Shown here in pieces: positions 1 to 6,845 of a stretch of 10,984 bases of DNA (its first letter is position 1; every line of letters begins with the position of its first letter). A model generated the notes under the pieces. The model was not told the DNA's origin and made no database searches. It saw nothing but the letters and a program-made list of their open reading frames with translations. The stretch spans positions 1 through 10,984 of the forward strand of contig JAAYNT010000002.1 of NCBI GenBank assembly GCA_012520715.1, written 5' to 3'. Both the position numbers and the translations under genes were made by a program. This stretch comes from Acholeplasmataceae bacterium (GTDB lineage Bacteria > Bacillota_I > Bacilli_A > Acholeplasmatales > Acholeplasmataceae).

Positions 1-288
1 ATGAAAAAATATGAAATTATGTATATCATAAGACCATCATTAGAACCAGAAAAAATTAAAGAAACTATTAGTTACTTTAACGATGTTCTAACTTCTAACA
101 ACGCTAATATTTTAGAGTTGAAAGAGTGGGGTCTACGTGATCTAGCCTATGAAATTGATAAATTCCATAAAGGCTATTATGTATGGTTACTAGTTGAAGC
201 TGGCACTGATGCAGTTAGTGAATTTAACCGCTTAGTCAGAATCAACGAAAACATTATTCGTTACATCCTAGTTAAAGAAGGAGAATAA
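1..288 (+). CDS. rpsF: 30S ribosomal protein S6
   Basis: S6 is a small ribosomal subunit protein that binds 16S rRNA in the central platform as a pair with S18. The 95-residue product has the usual length and family pattern: the MKKYEIMYIIRP start, the WGLRDLAYEI segment near residues 43-52, the GYYVWLLVEA strand and the NRLVRINENIIRYILVK end. It starts at the first base of the window, so its promoter and the S6:S18-binding leader known upstream of this operon in many Firmicutes cannot be seen. It is followed after 5 nt by ssb and then rpsR, the classical rpsF-ssb-rpsR operon. The AAGGAG at 278-283, inside its last codons, probably serves ssb. Identification is secure. Confidence 0.97.
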   Translation: MKKYEIMYIIRPSLEPEKIKETISYFNDVLTSNNANILELKEWGLRDLAYEIDKFHKGYYVWLLVEAGTDAVSEFNRLVRINENIIRYILVKEGE

Positions 289-293
289 TAATT

Positions 294-692
294 ATGATTA
301 ACAGAGTCGTTTTAGTAGGAAGAATTACAAGAGATCCTGAACTTAGATATACACAATCTAATATTGCAGTAGTTAGCTTTACATTAGCGGTTAACCGCAT
401 GTTCGCTGACCAAAGTGGAGAAAGACAAGCCGACTTTATACAATGTGTGGTTTGGAGAAAGCAAGCAGAAAACCTTGCTAGATATGTTTCTAAAGGAGCA
501 TTATTAGGTGTAGAGGGAAGAATTCAAACTCGTACTTATGAGTCTGATCAAGGAACTCGTTACATTACTGAAGTAGTTTGTGATTCAGTTCAATTCTTAG
601 AATCAAGAACTGAAGGTCAACAAACAGATGACAGTGATGATTTCTATGAAGCTTCAACTAAGTTATCAGTTGAAGATGATTTACCATTTTAA
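294..692 (+). CDS. ssb: Single-stranded DNA-binding protein
   Basis: SSB coats single-stranded DNA during replication, recombination and repair, and recruits partners through its C-terminal tip. The OB-fold covers about residues 1-105, with the typical MINRVVLVGRITRDPELRYT start, FIQCVVWRKQAENLARYVSKG and GVEGRIQTRTYE. A short acidic linker (about 106-126) leads to the conserved tip DDLPF at the extreme C terminus. At 132 residues it is shorter than Bacillus SsbA because the linker is reduced, but OB-fold and tip are both intact. The ATG lies 5 nt after rpsF. The next SD, AAGGAGG, overlaps its TAA stop, which suggests coupling to rpsR. Confidence 0.97.
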   Translation: MINRVVLVGRITRDPELRYTQSNIAVVSFTLAVNRMFADQSGERQADFIQCVVWRKQAENLARYVSKGALLGVEGRIQTRTYESDQGTRYITEVVCDSVQFLESRTEGQQTDDSDDFYEASTKLSVEDDLPF

Positions 693-706
693 GGAGGAAG
701 AAACAG

Positions 707-940
707 ATGCAAAAAAGAAGAGGCGGATTTAGACGTCGTCGTAAAGTTTGCTATTTCACACAAAATAAAGTTACACATATCGATTTTAAAGATGTTGAAT
801 TATTAAAAAAATTCATTACAGATAGAGGTAAAATTTTACCAAGAAGAGTAACTGGAACTAGTGCTAAATGGCAAAGACAACTAGCTGTCGCAATTAAAAG
901 AGCTAGACATATGGCATTATTACCATTTGTTAAAGAATAA
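707..940 (+). CDS. rpsR: 30S ribosomal protein S18
   Basis: S18 is the small-subunit partner of S6. The 77-residue protein shows the basic N terminus (GGFRRRRKVCYF), the IDFKDVELLKKFI helix and the nearly invariant GKILPRRVTGTSAKWQRQLAVAIKRARHMALLPFV block, of usual length (motif spelled in pieces: GKILPRRVTGTSAKWQRQLA, then VAIKRARHMALLPFV). A strong AGGAGG at 692-697 precedes the ATG by 9 nt. It is the last gene of the rpsF operon: a terminator hairpin begins 9 nt after its stop. The yybS gene, which lies between rpsR and gdpP in Bacillus, is absent here. Confidence 0.97.
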   Translation: MQKRRGGFRRRRKVCYFTQNKVTHIDFKDVELLKKFITDRGKILPRRVTGTSAKWQRQLAVAIKRARHMALLPFVKE

Positions 941-948
941 AAATTTAT

Positions 949-976
949 AAAGGCACATTTAATTTGTGCCTTTTTT
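949..976 (+). terminator. Intrinsic terminator after rpsR
   Basis: A perfect 9-bp stem, AAAGGCACA (949-957) with TGTGCCTTT (965-973), has a 7-nt loop and runs into six consecutive T residues (971-976). It sits directly behind rpsR and ends the rpsF-ssb-rpsR transcript. Confidence 0.9.
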
Positions 977-1047
977 AATCCAAAAACTAATTATCTTAAT
1001 CAAGTAATTGTTATGATAATAAAATCTTATATTTATTTAATATCAAA

Positions 1048-1066
1048 TTAACATATAATATGTTAA
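1048..1066. repeat. 19-bp perfect palindrome over the gdpP promoter
   Basis: TTAACATAT (1048-1056) and ATATGTTAA (1058-1066) are perfect inverted copies around a single central A. The right arm supplies the TG and first bases of the extended -10 of gdpP, so a protein bound here would cover the promoter. Operator function is inference, because AT-rich DNA makes chance palindromes common. The rest of the 155-bp gap (977-1047) is AT-rich and I see no gene or clear RNA element in it. Confidence 0.5.
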
Positions 1067-1069
1067 AAT
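1059..1069 (+). promoter_or_regulatory. Extended -10 promoter of gdpP-rplI-dnaB
   Basis: TATG-T-TAAAAT (TG at 1061-1062, hexamer 1064-1069) fits an extended -10 element. No good -35 is seen 16-18 bp upstream. The expected start of transcription near 1076 gives a leader of about 20 nt containing the SD-like AAAGTAGGTG (1081-1090) before the ATG at 1096. Confidence 0.55.
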
Positions 1070-1095
1070 AGTATTACAAGAAAGTAGGTGCAAAA

Positions 1096-3534
1096 ATGAA
1101 AAGATGGATTTATTTAGGTCTATCGATTGTCTTAATGATAGGCAGTCTTGTTTTTTACTTTGTTTCAACTAACTTTACATTTAGTACAATGGATACAATT
1201 GCCTTAGTACTATTGTTTGTTGCATTTGCTTTATTAATGTTATCAATTTTAGTTGTTATTACTCATCATCAACAACAACGTATTAACAACTTACAAAATA
1301 GATTAGAAGCTTGGACGCAACTTTCTTACCACGTAAGCCAAGTTGGTGATGAATTATTTAACGAATTACCAGTTGGAGTATTAGTTATGGGAGAAGATGA
1401 GACAGTTAAATGGGCAAACAACTTTGCAATTGGTGTATTTGGAGTAAATACAATCGGAAAGTCAATTCAAGATATTTCTAGTGATATGGCTTCTAATATT
1501 AGAGGTGGAGAAAGTGAGTTCACAATCGCTGTATCTGATGATAAATATGACATTATGTACAACAAAGAACTTAACTCAGCATATTTTTTCAACGTTACTA
1601 AACGCGAAGAAATTAGCGAAAGATATCAAGCCAGAGTTCCAGCCATTGGTTTAATTTACTTAGATAACTTAGACGAAGCATTGGCAGGACTAGACGTATC
1701 TGAACAATCATCAATTAAAGGTGAGTATCTAGGAATTATTGCAGACTGGGTAAGTGAATACGATGGTTATTTAAAAACATTTGCTGATGAAAGATTAGTA
1801 ATGACTGTATATAAAGAACAACTAGAAAAGATGATTTCAGATAATTTTGGAGTCTTAGAAAAAATTAGAGATGTTTCTAATTTATATAATGTTAAAGTAA
1901 CAGTTTCAATTGGTATTGCTTGTTGGGATGTTGATTATGAACAACTTGGAGGTTACGCCCAAAACGCGGTAGAACTTGCTGAAAGACGCGGCGGGGACCA
2001 AGTAGTTATTAATATGCAAAATCAAAAGATTAGATACTTTGGAGCTAAGCAAGATGCTTCAGCTACTCATTCGAAAGTTAACTCAAGAGTTAACGCTCAA
2101 ACTCTAAAAGAATTAGTAGATAAAGCCAGCAACGTCTTAATTATGGGTCATATTAATACTGATGCAGATGCTTTTGGATCGATGATTGCAATGCTTCAAA
2201 TGATTAGATCACATCATCCAGAAAAAGCTAAAATCGTATTTGACGAAACAAGAGTTGATCAAACTGTACTAAAAATTAGTAGAATTTTAACTTCAGTTGA
2301 ACCTGATATGTATGAATACTTAGCTACTACTAATGAAGCTTTAAGAACTATTAATGAAAATACATTATTAATTGTTCTTGATACTCAATCACCAAGAATA
2401 ATAAGTAGTCCTGAAGTATTTGAAAAAATTAAAAATATCGCTGTTATTGACCATCACCGTAGTTCAGGTGAAGCGCCATTTGATGCAGTGTTCTCATATG
2501 TTGAACCATATGCATCATCGACAATTGAACTACTTGTTGAGTTAATGAGTTTTTATAGTCGTGATATTTCAATTACACCACTAGAAGCATCAATTATGTA
2601 TGCGGGATTAGTAGTTGATACTAATAACTTTTTAAATAGAATTGGTACAAGAACTTTTGAAGTAGCAGCTACCTTAAGAGAATTTGGTGCTGATATGGCA
2701 GAAGTAAACTTATGGTTACGCAAAGATAAAGAAAGACTACTTGAAATTAATAAACTTATTTCTAAAATTGATGTATATTTAGATCGATTTGCTTTTGCAG
2801 TATCTAGTGATATATATCAAGACCGAGTTTTACTAGCACAAGTAGCAGATGAAATGTTACAAATTGATGGAATTGATGCCGCATTTACAATTACTAAACT
2901 ATCAGATGAAGTTGTTGGAGTAAGTGCTAGATCAATTCAAGGAGTAAACGTTCAAGTGTTAATGGAAGAAATTGGTGGCGGAGGGCATTTAACTGGTGCA
3001 GCCGCACAAGTAAAAGATTCAAGTGTTGAAGAAGTTTACTTATCTGTTAAACACTTACTAGAGTTAGAATACGGAGGAGAAGGGGAAGAAATGAAAATCA
3101 TTTTATTAGAAGATGTTAAAAATAGAGGTAAAGCCGATGATGTAATTACAATAGCTGCTGGCTATGGTAATTATTTAATTAAAAATAATAAAGCTGTTTT
3201 AGCAACTGAAGAGAACTTAGCTAAACTTGAAGAGAAATTAGCTGAAATTAGAAAAAAAGAACAACAACACATCGATTTAATTAAAGCACTTAAAAAAGAA
3301 ATTGATACTAAATCAGTTATGATTAGTATTCAAGTTGGTCATGATGGTAAAATGTTTGGATCAGTTACAACAAAACAAATTGTTGAAGCATTTGAAGAAC
3401 AAAACCAAATCGTATTAGACCGTAAGAAAGTATCAATTGTTGGAAACATTAGTTCAGTCGGTATTTATACGGCTGTTGTAAACTTATATAAAGATATTAA
3501 CGCACAATTTGAAGTTCACGTTGTTGAAAAGTAG
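1096..3534 (+). CDS. gdpP-rplI: Cyclic-di-AMP phosphodiesterase GdpP fused to ribosomal protein L9
   Basis: One uninterrupted 812-residue frame carries two proteins that are normally separate. Residues 1-665 match GdpP (YybT), a membrane enzyme that hydrolyses cyclic-di-AMP: two membrane helices (about 5-24 and 33-55), a short coiled linker, a PAS-like region (about 80-170), a degenerate GGDEF domain ending in RRGGDQ (298-302), then a DHH/DHHA1 domain. Its metal and catalytic motifs are intact: GHINTDAD (351-358), VLDT (427-430), DHH (452-454), VVDTNNF (506-512) and GGGGH (627-631). Residues 666-812 are a full-length L9 (147 residues) beginning MKIILLEDVKNRG. The join is LELEYGGEGEE-M. In Bacillus, gdpP, rplI and the helicase gene are consecutive separate genes, so this looks like a fusion of neighbours. 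The product might stay fused, or free L9 might be made from an internal start. A single-base sequence error is a real alternative. Confidence 0.9.
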   Translation: MKRWIYLGLSIVLMIGSLVFYFVSTNFTFSTMDTIALVLLFVAFALLMLSILVVITHHQQQRINNLQNRLEAWTQLSYHVSQVGDELFNELPVGVLVMGEDETVKWANNFAIGVFGVNTIGKSIQDISSDMASNIRGGESEFTIAVSDDKYDIMYNKELNSAYFFNVTKREEISERYQARVPAIGLIYLDNLDEALAGLDVSEQSSIKGEYLGIIADWVSEYDGYLKTFADERLVMTVYKEQLEKMISDNFGVLEKIRDVSNLYNVKVTVSIGIACWDVDYEQLGGYAQNAVELAERRGGDQVVINMQNQKIRYFGAKQDASATHSKVNSRVNAQTLKELVDKASNVLIMGHINTDADAFGSMIAMLQMIRSHHPEKAKIVFDETRVDQTVLKISRILTSVEPDMYEYLATTNEALRTINENTLLIVLDTQSPRIISSPEVFEKIKNIAVIDHHRSSGEAPFDAVFSYVEPYASSTIELLVELMSFYSRDISITPLEASIMYAGLVVDTNNFLNRIGTRTFEVAATLREFGADMAEVNLWLRKDKERLLEINKLISKIDVYLDRFAFAVSSDIYQDRVLLAQVADEMLQIDGIDAAFTITKLSDEVVGVSARSIQGVNVQVLMEEIGGGGHLTGAAAQVKDSSVEEVYLSVKHLLELEYGGEGEEMKIILLEDVKNRGKADDVITIAAGYGNYLIKNNKAVLATEENLAKLEEKLAEIRKKEQQHIDLIKALKKEIDTKSVMISIQVGHDGKMFGSVTTKQIVEAFEEQNQIVLDRKKVSIVGNISSVGIYTAVVNLYKDINAQFEVHVVEK
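3073..3093 (+). promoter_or_regulatory. Candidate internal ribosome-binding site and start for L9
   Basis: The codons of the GdpP-L9 linker contain GGAGG (3073-3077) and a second purine block AAGGGGAAG (3080-3088) just before an in-frame ATG (3091-3093), exactly where ordinary L9 proteins begin. GGAGG is 13 nt from the ATG, longer than ideal. The AGGGG is closer but pairs less well. This suggests retained independent initiation of L9. It is a sequence-based inference. Confidence 0.55.
3091..3534 (+). CDS. rplI: Possible free 50S ribosomal protein L9 from the internal start
   Basis: L9 binds 23S rRNA near the base of the L1 stalk and stretches across the ribosome surface. Read from the internal ATG, this part gives 147 residues, the normal size of bacterial L9. 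It has the N-terminal RNA-binding domain (MKIILLEDVKNRGKADDV, then AAGYGNYLIKNNKAV), a long charged connecting helix (about L9 residues 40-75, rich in E and K) and the C-terminal domain ending FEVHVVEK. It is entirely in frame with the upstream GdpP part, so it is entered here as an alternative product and not as an extra gene. The stop TAG (3532-3534) lies inside the SD-like AAAAGTAGGTGATT that serves dnaB, 10 nt before the dnaB ATG. Confidence 0.5.
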   Translation: MKIILLEDVKNRGKADDVITIAAGYGNYLIKNNKAVLATEENLAKLEEKLAEIRKKEQQHIDLIKALKKEIDTKSVMISIQVGHDGKMFGSVTTKQIVEAFEEQNQIVLDRKKVSIVGNISSVGIYTAVVNLYKDINAQFEVHVVEK

Positions 3535-3544
3535 GTGATTATTT

Positions 3545-4876
3545 ATGCAAAGACAATTACCGCAAGCTGACATAGCGGAACAAAGTGTTTTAGCCTCGAT
3601 ATTTATTGATAAAAATTTAATGATAACAGCGGCTGACATGCTTGAACCGTCCGATTTTTATAATCAAAATAACGCACTATTATTTGAAGCAATGTTAGAT
3701 CTATTTCAAAATGAAAAAGAAATAGATTTTGTTACTGTGGGTGAATATTTTAATCAAAACCCAGCTAAAAAAAGAGTACCACTTGACTATATCTCACAAC
3801 TTTCAGTTTTATCTCCCTCAAGTGATGCTTTTGAAGAATCGATTGATATTGTTTTAGATGCTGCACTTAAAAGAGCAATAATTAGATTAGCCGGCAATGT
3901 ACAAGAAGAAGGTTTTACTAAAAACATCTCAGCCGTAGAATATTTAGATCAAACTGAAAAAAGAATTTTTGATCTTGCTCAAAGAAGAAGAACTTCAACG
4001 TTTAAAAGTGTAAGAGAAATAGCAAAAGAATACCAAGAAATTATCGAAGTTAACCGTTCAAGAGGAAGTAGTGTTACTGGACTTGATACCGGGTATGAAT
4101 CACTTAATAGAGCCACTTCAGGTTTTCAACCAGAAGAGTTAATTATTATTGCTGCTCGTCCAAGTATGGGTAAGTCTGCATTTGCAATTAACTTAGCATT
4201 AAATATTGCAAAACCTAGAAAAGATAGTGAACAAAAACACGTAGCTCTATTTAGTTTAGAGATGAGTAATGACCAAATCGTTGGACGTATGATTTCAAAC
4301 TTATCAGGTATTGATGGTATGCGACTTAGAGTTGGAAACTTAAAAAATGATGAGTGGAACGACTTAGGAGTTATTGTTAATGCTCTTGGTAGTTACGCTA
4401 TTCATTTTGATGATTCATCATCATCAACAATTGCTGAAATTAGAGCAAAATGTCGTAAATTAAAACAAGAAGGCAAACTAGATTTAATATTAATTGATTA
4501 CTTGCAATTAGTAACAGCTAAAGGACAAACAAGACAAGAAGAAGTATCACAAGTATCAAGACAGTTAAAACAATTAGCCAAAGAACTTAGAATTCCAGTT
4601 ATTGCCTTATCTCAGTTATCAAGATTAGTTGAAAGAAGAGAATCAAATAGACCAGTCTTATCAGACTTACGTGAGTCAGGTTCGATTGAACAAGACGCGG
4701 ATATCGTTATATTTTTACATAGCGAAGATTATTATAACCGTGGTAAATCAGAACCAACTGGTGAGATGGATGTAATGATTGCCAAAAACCGTCAAGGTAT
4801 GACAGGCACTTTAAAATTTAGATTTTTACCAAGTCAATCTAAGTTTTACGCACTCGCAGATAGAGAAGAAGATTAA
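3545..4876 (+). CDS. dnaB: Replicative DNA helicase DnaB (DnaC in Bacillus)
   Basis: This is the hexameric 5'-3' helicase that unwinds DNA at the replication fork. The 443-residue protein begins with the family's LPQADIAEQSVLASIFID segment. An N-terminal helical domain (about 1-110) and linker lead to the RecA-like domain (about 175-440). Visible motifs are the Walker A AARPSMGKS (203-211), LFSLEMS (235-241), the Walker B LILIDYLQL (314-322) with Asp318, and the SDLRESGSIEQDADIVIFLH region (372-392). Length is close to Bacillus DnaC and no intein is present. The SD overlaps the stop of gdpP-rplI, so translation is probably coupled. The rplI-dnaB order is widely conserved in Firmicutes. A GNRA-loop hairpin follows the gene. 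Confidence 0.97.
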   Translation: MQRQLPQADIAEQSVLASIFIDKNLMITAADMLEPSDFYNQNNALLFEAMLDLFQNEKEIDFVTVGEYFNQNPAKKRVPLDYISQLSVLSPSSDAFEESIDIVLDAALKRAIIRLAGNVQEEGFTKNISAVEYLDQTEKRIFDLAQRRRTSTFKSVREIAKEYQEIIEVNRSRGSSVTGLDTGYESLNRATSGFQPEELIIIAARPSMGKSAFAINLALNIAKPRKDSEQKHVALFSLEMSNDQIVGRMISNLSGIDGMRLRVGNLKNDEWNDLGVIVNALGSYAIHFDDSSSSTIAEIRAKCRKLKQEGKLDLILIDYLQLVTAKGQTRQEEVSQVSRQLKQLAKELRIPVIALSQLSRLVERRESNRPVLSDLRESGSIEQDADIVIFLHSEDYYNRGKSEPTGEMDVMIAKNRQGMTGTLKFRFLPSQSKFYALADREED

Positions 4877-4879
4877 TAG

Positions 4880-4901
4880 TCTCCCCGTAAGGGGAGATTT
4901 T
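4880..4901 (+). terminator. Terminator after dnaB with a GTAA tetraloop
   Basis: TCTCCCC (4880-4886) pairs with GGGGAGA (4891-4897) around GTAA, a GNRA-type tetraloop, followed by TTTT and then a broken T-rich run. It begins 3 nt after the dnaB stop. The T tract is shorter than at the other terminators of the window, so some read-through into prfA is possible. Confidence 0.8.
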
Positions 4902-4912
4902 CATTCTTATTA

Positions 4913-4942
4913 TTGGAGTATCTTATATATTTGTGGTAAAAT
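4913..4942 (+). promoter_or_regulatory. Promoter of prfA-prmC-tsaC
   Basis: TTGGAG (4913-4918) as a weak -35, an 18-bp spacer, then TG-G-TAAAAT (TG 4934-4935, hexamer 4937-4942) as extended -10. The predicted start near 4949 falls inside the SD AAAAGGTGAG (4945-4954), so the leader would be only about 11 nt. Confidence 0.6.
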
Positions 4943-4959
4943 ACAAAAGGTGAGAAAAA

Positions 4960-6021
4960 TTGTTTGATAGATTAAAACTTATTGAAACTACATATGATAA
5001 ACTTCAACAACAATTAATTGATGGCATTTCTGATGTAAAACAGATGACAAAAACAATGAAGGAATTATCAGATTTAGAAGAAACGGTCGAAGTGTACCGT
5101 CTTTTTAAACAAATAGAATCAGAAGTTTTTGACTTAGAACAATTAATGGAATCAGAAAGTGATCCAGATCTTCTAGAAATGGCTAATTTAGAATATCATA
5201 CTAATAAAGAAAAACTATTTGAACTTGAAGAAAAATTAAAAATATTACTACTACCACAAGACCCAAATGATGGTAAAAACATCATTATGGAAATTAAAGG
5301 CGCAGCTGGTGGCGATGAAGGAAACTTATTTGCCGGCGATCTTTTTAGAATGTATCATCGTTACGCTGATACCATGGGTTGGAAAGTAGAAGTTTTAAAC
5401 GCAATGGAAGGTACAGCTGGTGGGTTTGCTTCAATAGAGTTTATGATCTCTGGAAAAAGAGTTTATTCATTTTTAAAACACGAAGCTGGAGTTCATCGAG
5501 TTCAAAGAGTGCCAGAAACTGAATCGCAAGGCAGAATTCATACCTCAACAGCGACAGTTTTAGTGATGCCAGAAGCTGAAGAAGTTGATATTAACATTGA
5601 TTGGAACGATATCAAAGTTGATACATATAACTCAAGTGGACCAGGCGGTCAATCAGTCAACACTACCAAATCTGCAGTAAGACTAACTCACATTCCAACT
5701 AATACTGTTGTTACTTGTCAAGATGGTAAAAGTCAACACGAAAATAAAGATAAAGCTTTAATAATTTTAAAAGCAAGAATATATAATGATATTTTAGAAG
5801 CACGTGATAAAGAAGAAGGAGCAATCCGTAGAAGCTTAATAGGAACTGGTGATCGAAGCGAAAAAATTAGAACTTATAACTATCCTCAAAATAGAGTAAG
5901 TGATCACCGAATCGGATTAACCGTTCAAAGATTAGATGCGATAATGGAAGGTCGCTTAGATTTAATTTTAGAACCGCTCATTAATGAATATCAAAAGCAA
6001 CAACTAGTACAAGCGATATGA
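4960..6021 (+). CDS. prfA: Peptide chain release factor 1
   Basis: RF1 reads UAA and UAG stop codons and triggers release of the finished protein. The 353-residue product has the usual RF1 layout: an N-terminal helical domain (about 1-100), the GAAGGDE and KHEAGVHRVQRVPET stretches with PET (185-187) in the position of the RF1 codon-reading PxT motif, GRIHTSTATV, and the GGQ motif in SSGPGGQSVNTTKSAVR (GGQ 229-231) that enters the peptidyl-transferase centre. The start is a TTG; the MFDRLKLIE beginning aligns with other RF1 proteins and the GGTGAG SD is 6 nt upstream. It ends in TGA, a codon that RF1 itself does not read, overlapping the prmC ATG by ATGA. Confidence 0.96.
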   Translation: MFDRLKLIETTYDKLQQQLIDGISDVKQMTKTMKELSDLEETVEVYRLFKQIESEVFDLEQLMESESDPDLLEMANLEYHTNKEKLFELEEKLKILLLPQDPNDGKNIIMEIKGAAGGDEGNLFAGDLFRMYHRYADTMGWKVEVLNAMEGTAGGFASIEFMISGKRVYSFLKHEAGVHRVQRVPETESQGRIHTSTATVLVMPEAEEVDINIDWNDIKVDTYNSSGPGGQSVNTTKSAVRLTHIPTNTVVTCQDGKSQHENKDKALIILKARIYNDILEARDKEEGAIRRSLIGTGDRSEKIRTYNYPQNRVSDHRIGLTVQRLDAIMEGRLDLILEPLINEYQKQQLVQAI

Positions 6022-6845
6022 TATTAAGAGACTTGCTTGAATTAGGCTATGAAAAAGTAGCCGAATTTCAAAAAGAAAAAACAGCAGCTAAACTACTATT
6101 AGCTGGTATGTTAGATATTTCACAAGGAGATATCTTTAAAAGATATCAAGATGAAATAGCTAACGATAAAGCTAATAATTATTTAGAACTACTTGATTTA
6201 TATATTTATGACTCAGTACCGATTCAATATTTAGTAGGTTATACATACTTCCATGGTCATAAGATTGCTGTTGATGAAAGAGTATTAATTCCAAGACCAG
6301 AAACCGAATACTTAGTAGATAAAATAATTAAAAAATTTCCTAATAACTTAAAAGTATTAGAAATAGGAACTGGCTCTGGAGCAATTGCAATTAGTCTAGC
6401 AAAAGAAAAAAACTACGAAATTGATGCAACAGACATCGATAAAAACGCCTTAGATGTAGCAAAGACTAATTGCCGAATTAATCAAGTTGATATCAACTTG
6501 ATTCAATCAGATTTTTATGAAAACATTTTTGAAAAATATGATTTGATAATATCAAATCCACCATATGTTTCAGAATATGACGAAATTGACGAAAGTGTGT
6601 TATTTGAACCTGAAATAGCCTTGTTTAGCGATAATTTTGGGACCGCTCACTTAACTACAATCATTAGTGAAGGTATGAATTACTTAAAACCTGATGGTAT
6701 GATTATTGTAGAGCATGGTCATTTACATGGACTGTTTTTACATCATTTTGTTAATATAAATTTCCCGGAATACCGGACATTTTTGTTAAAGGATCTTCAA
6801 GGAAAAGATCGCTTTACATTAATAAAAAGGAGAAAGCTAGTATGA
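6018..6845 (+). CDS. prmC: Release factor glutamine N5-methyltransferase
   Basis: PrmC transfers a methyl group from S-adenosylmethionine to the glutamine of the GGQ motif of release factors, so it modifies the product of the gene directly before it. The 275-residue protein has a small helical N-terminal domain (about 1-75), PIQYLVGYTYFHG and VLIPRPETEYLV typical of PrmC, the SAM-binding VLEIGTGSGAIAISLA (113-128) and the catalytic NPPY (180-183). Its ATG overlaps the TGA of prfA, and its own TGA overlaps the tsaC ATG, so all three genes are probably translated in a coupled way. The later EHGHLHG replaces the more usual E-G-x-Q-G wording, a modest variation. Confidence 0.95.
   Translation: MILRDLLELGYEKVAEFQKEKTAAKLLLAGMLDISQGDIFKRYQDEIANDKANNYLELLDLYIYDSVPIQYLVGYTYFHGHKIAVDERVLIPRPETEYLVDKIIKKFPNNLKVLEIGTGSGAIAISLAKEKNYEIDATDIDKNALDVAKTNCRINQVDINLIQSDFYENIFEKYDLIISNPPYVSEYDEIDESVLFEPEIALFSDNFGTAHLTTIISEGMNYLKPDGMIIVEHGHLHGLFLHHFVNINFPEYRTFLLKDLQGKDRFTLIKRRKLV

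Noticed and set aside
294..692. Truncated ssb
   Set aside because: It is short compared with Bacillus SsbA, but the OB-fold and the DDLPF tip are both complete; only the linker is reduced.
977..1047. Riboswitch or small RNA in the rpsR-gdpP gap
   Set aside because: The stretch is AT-rich with only weak short pairings and no recognised aptamer core, and it lies upstream of the likely transcription start.
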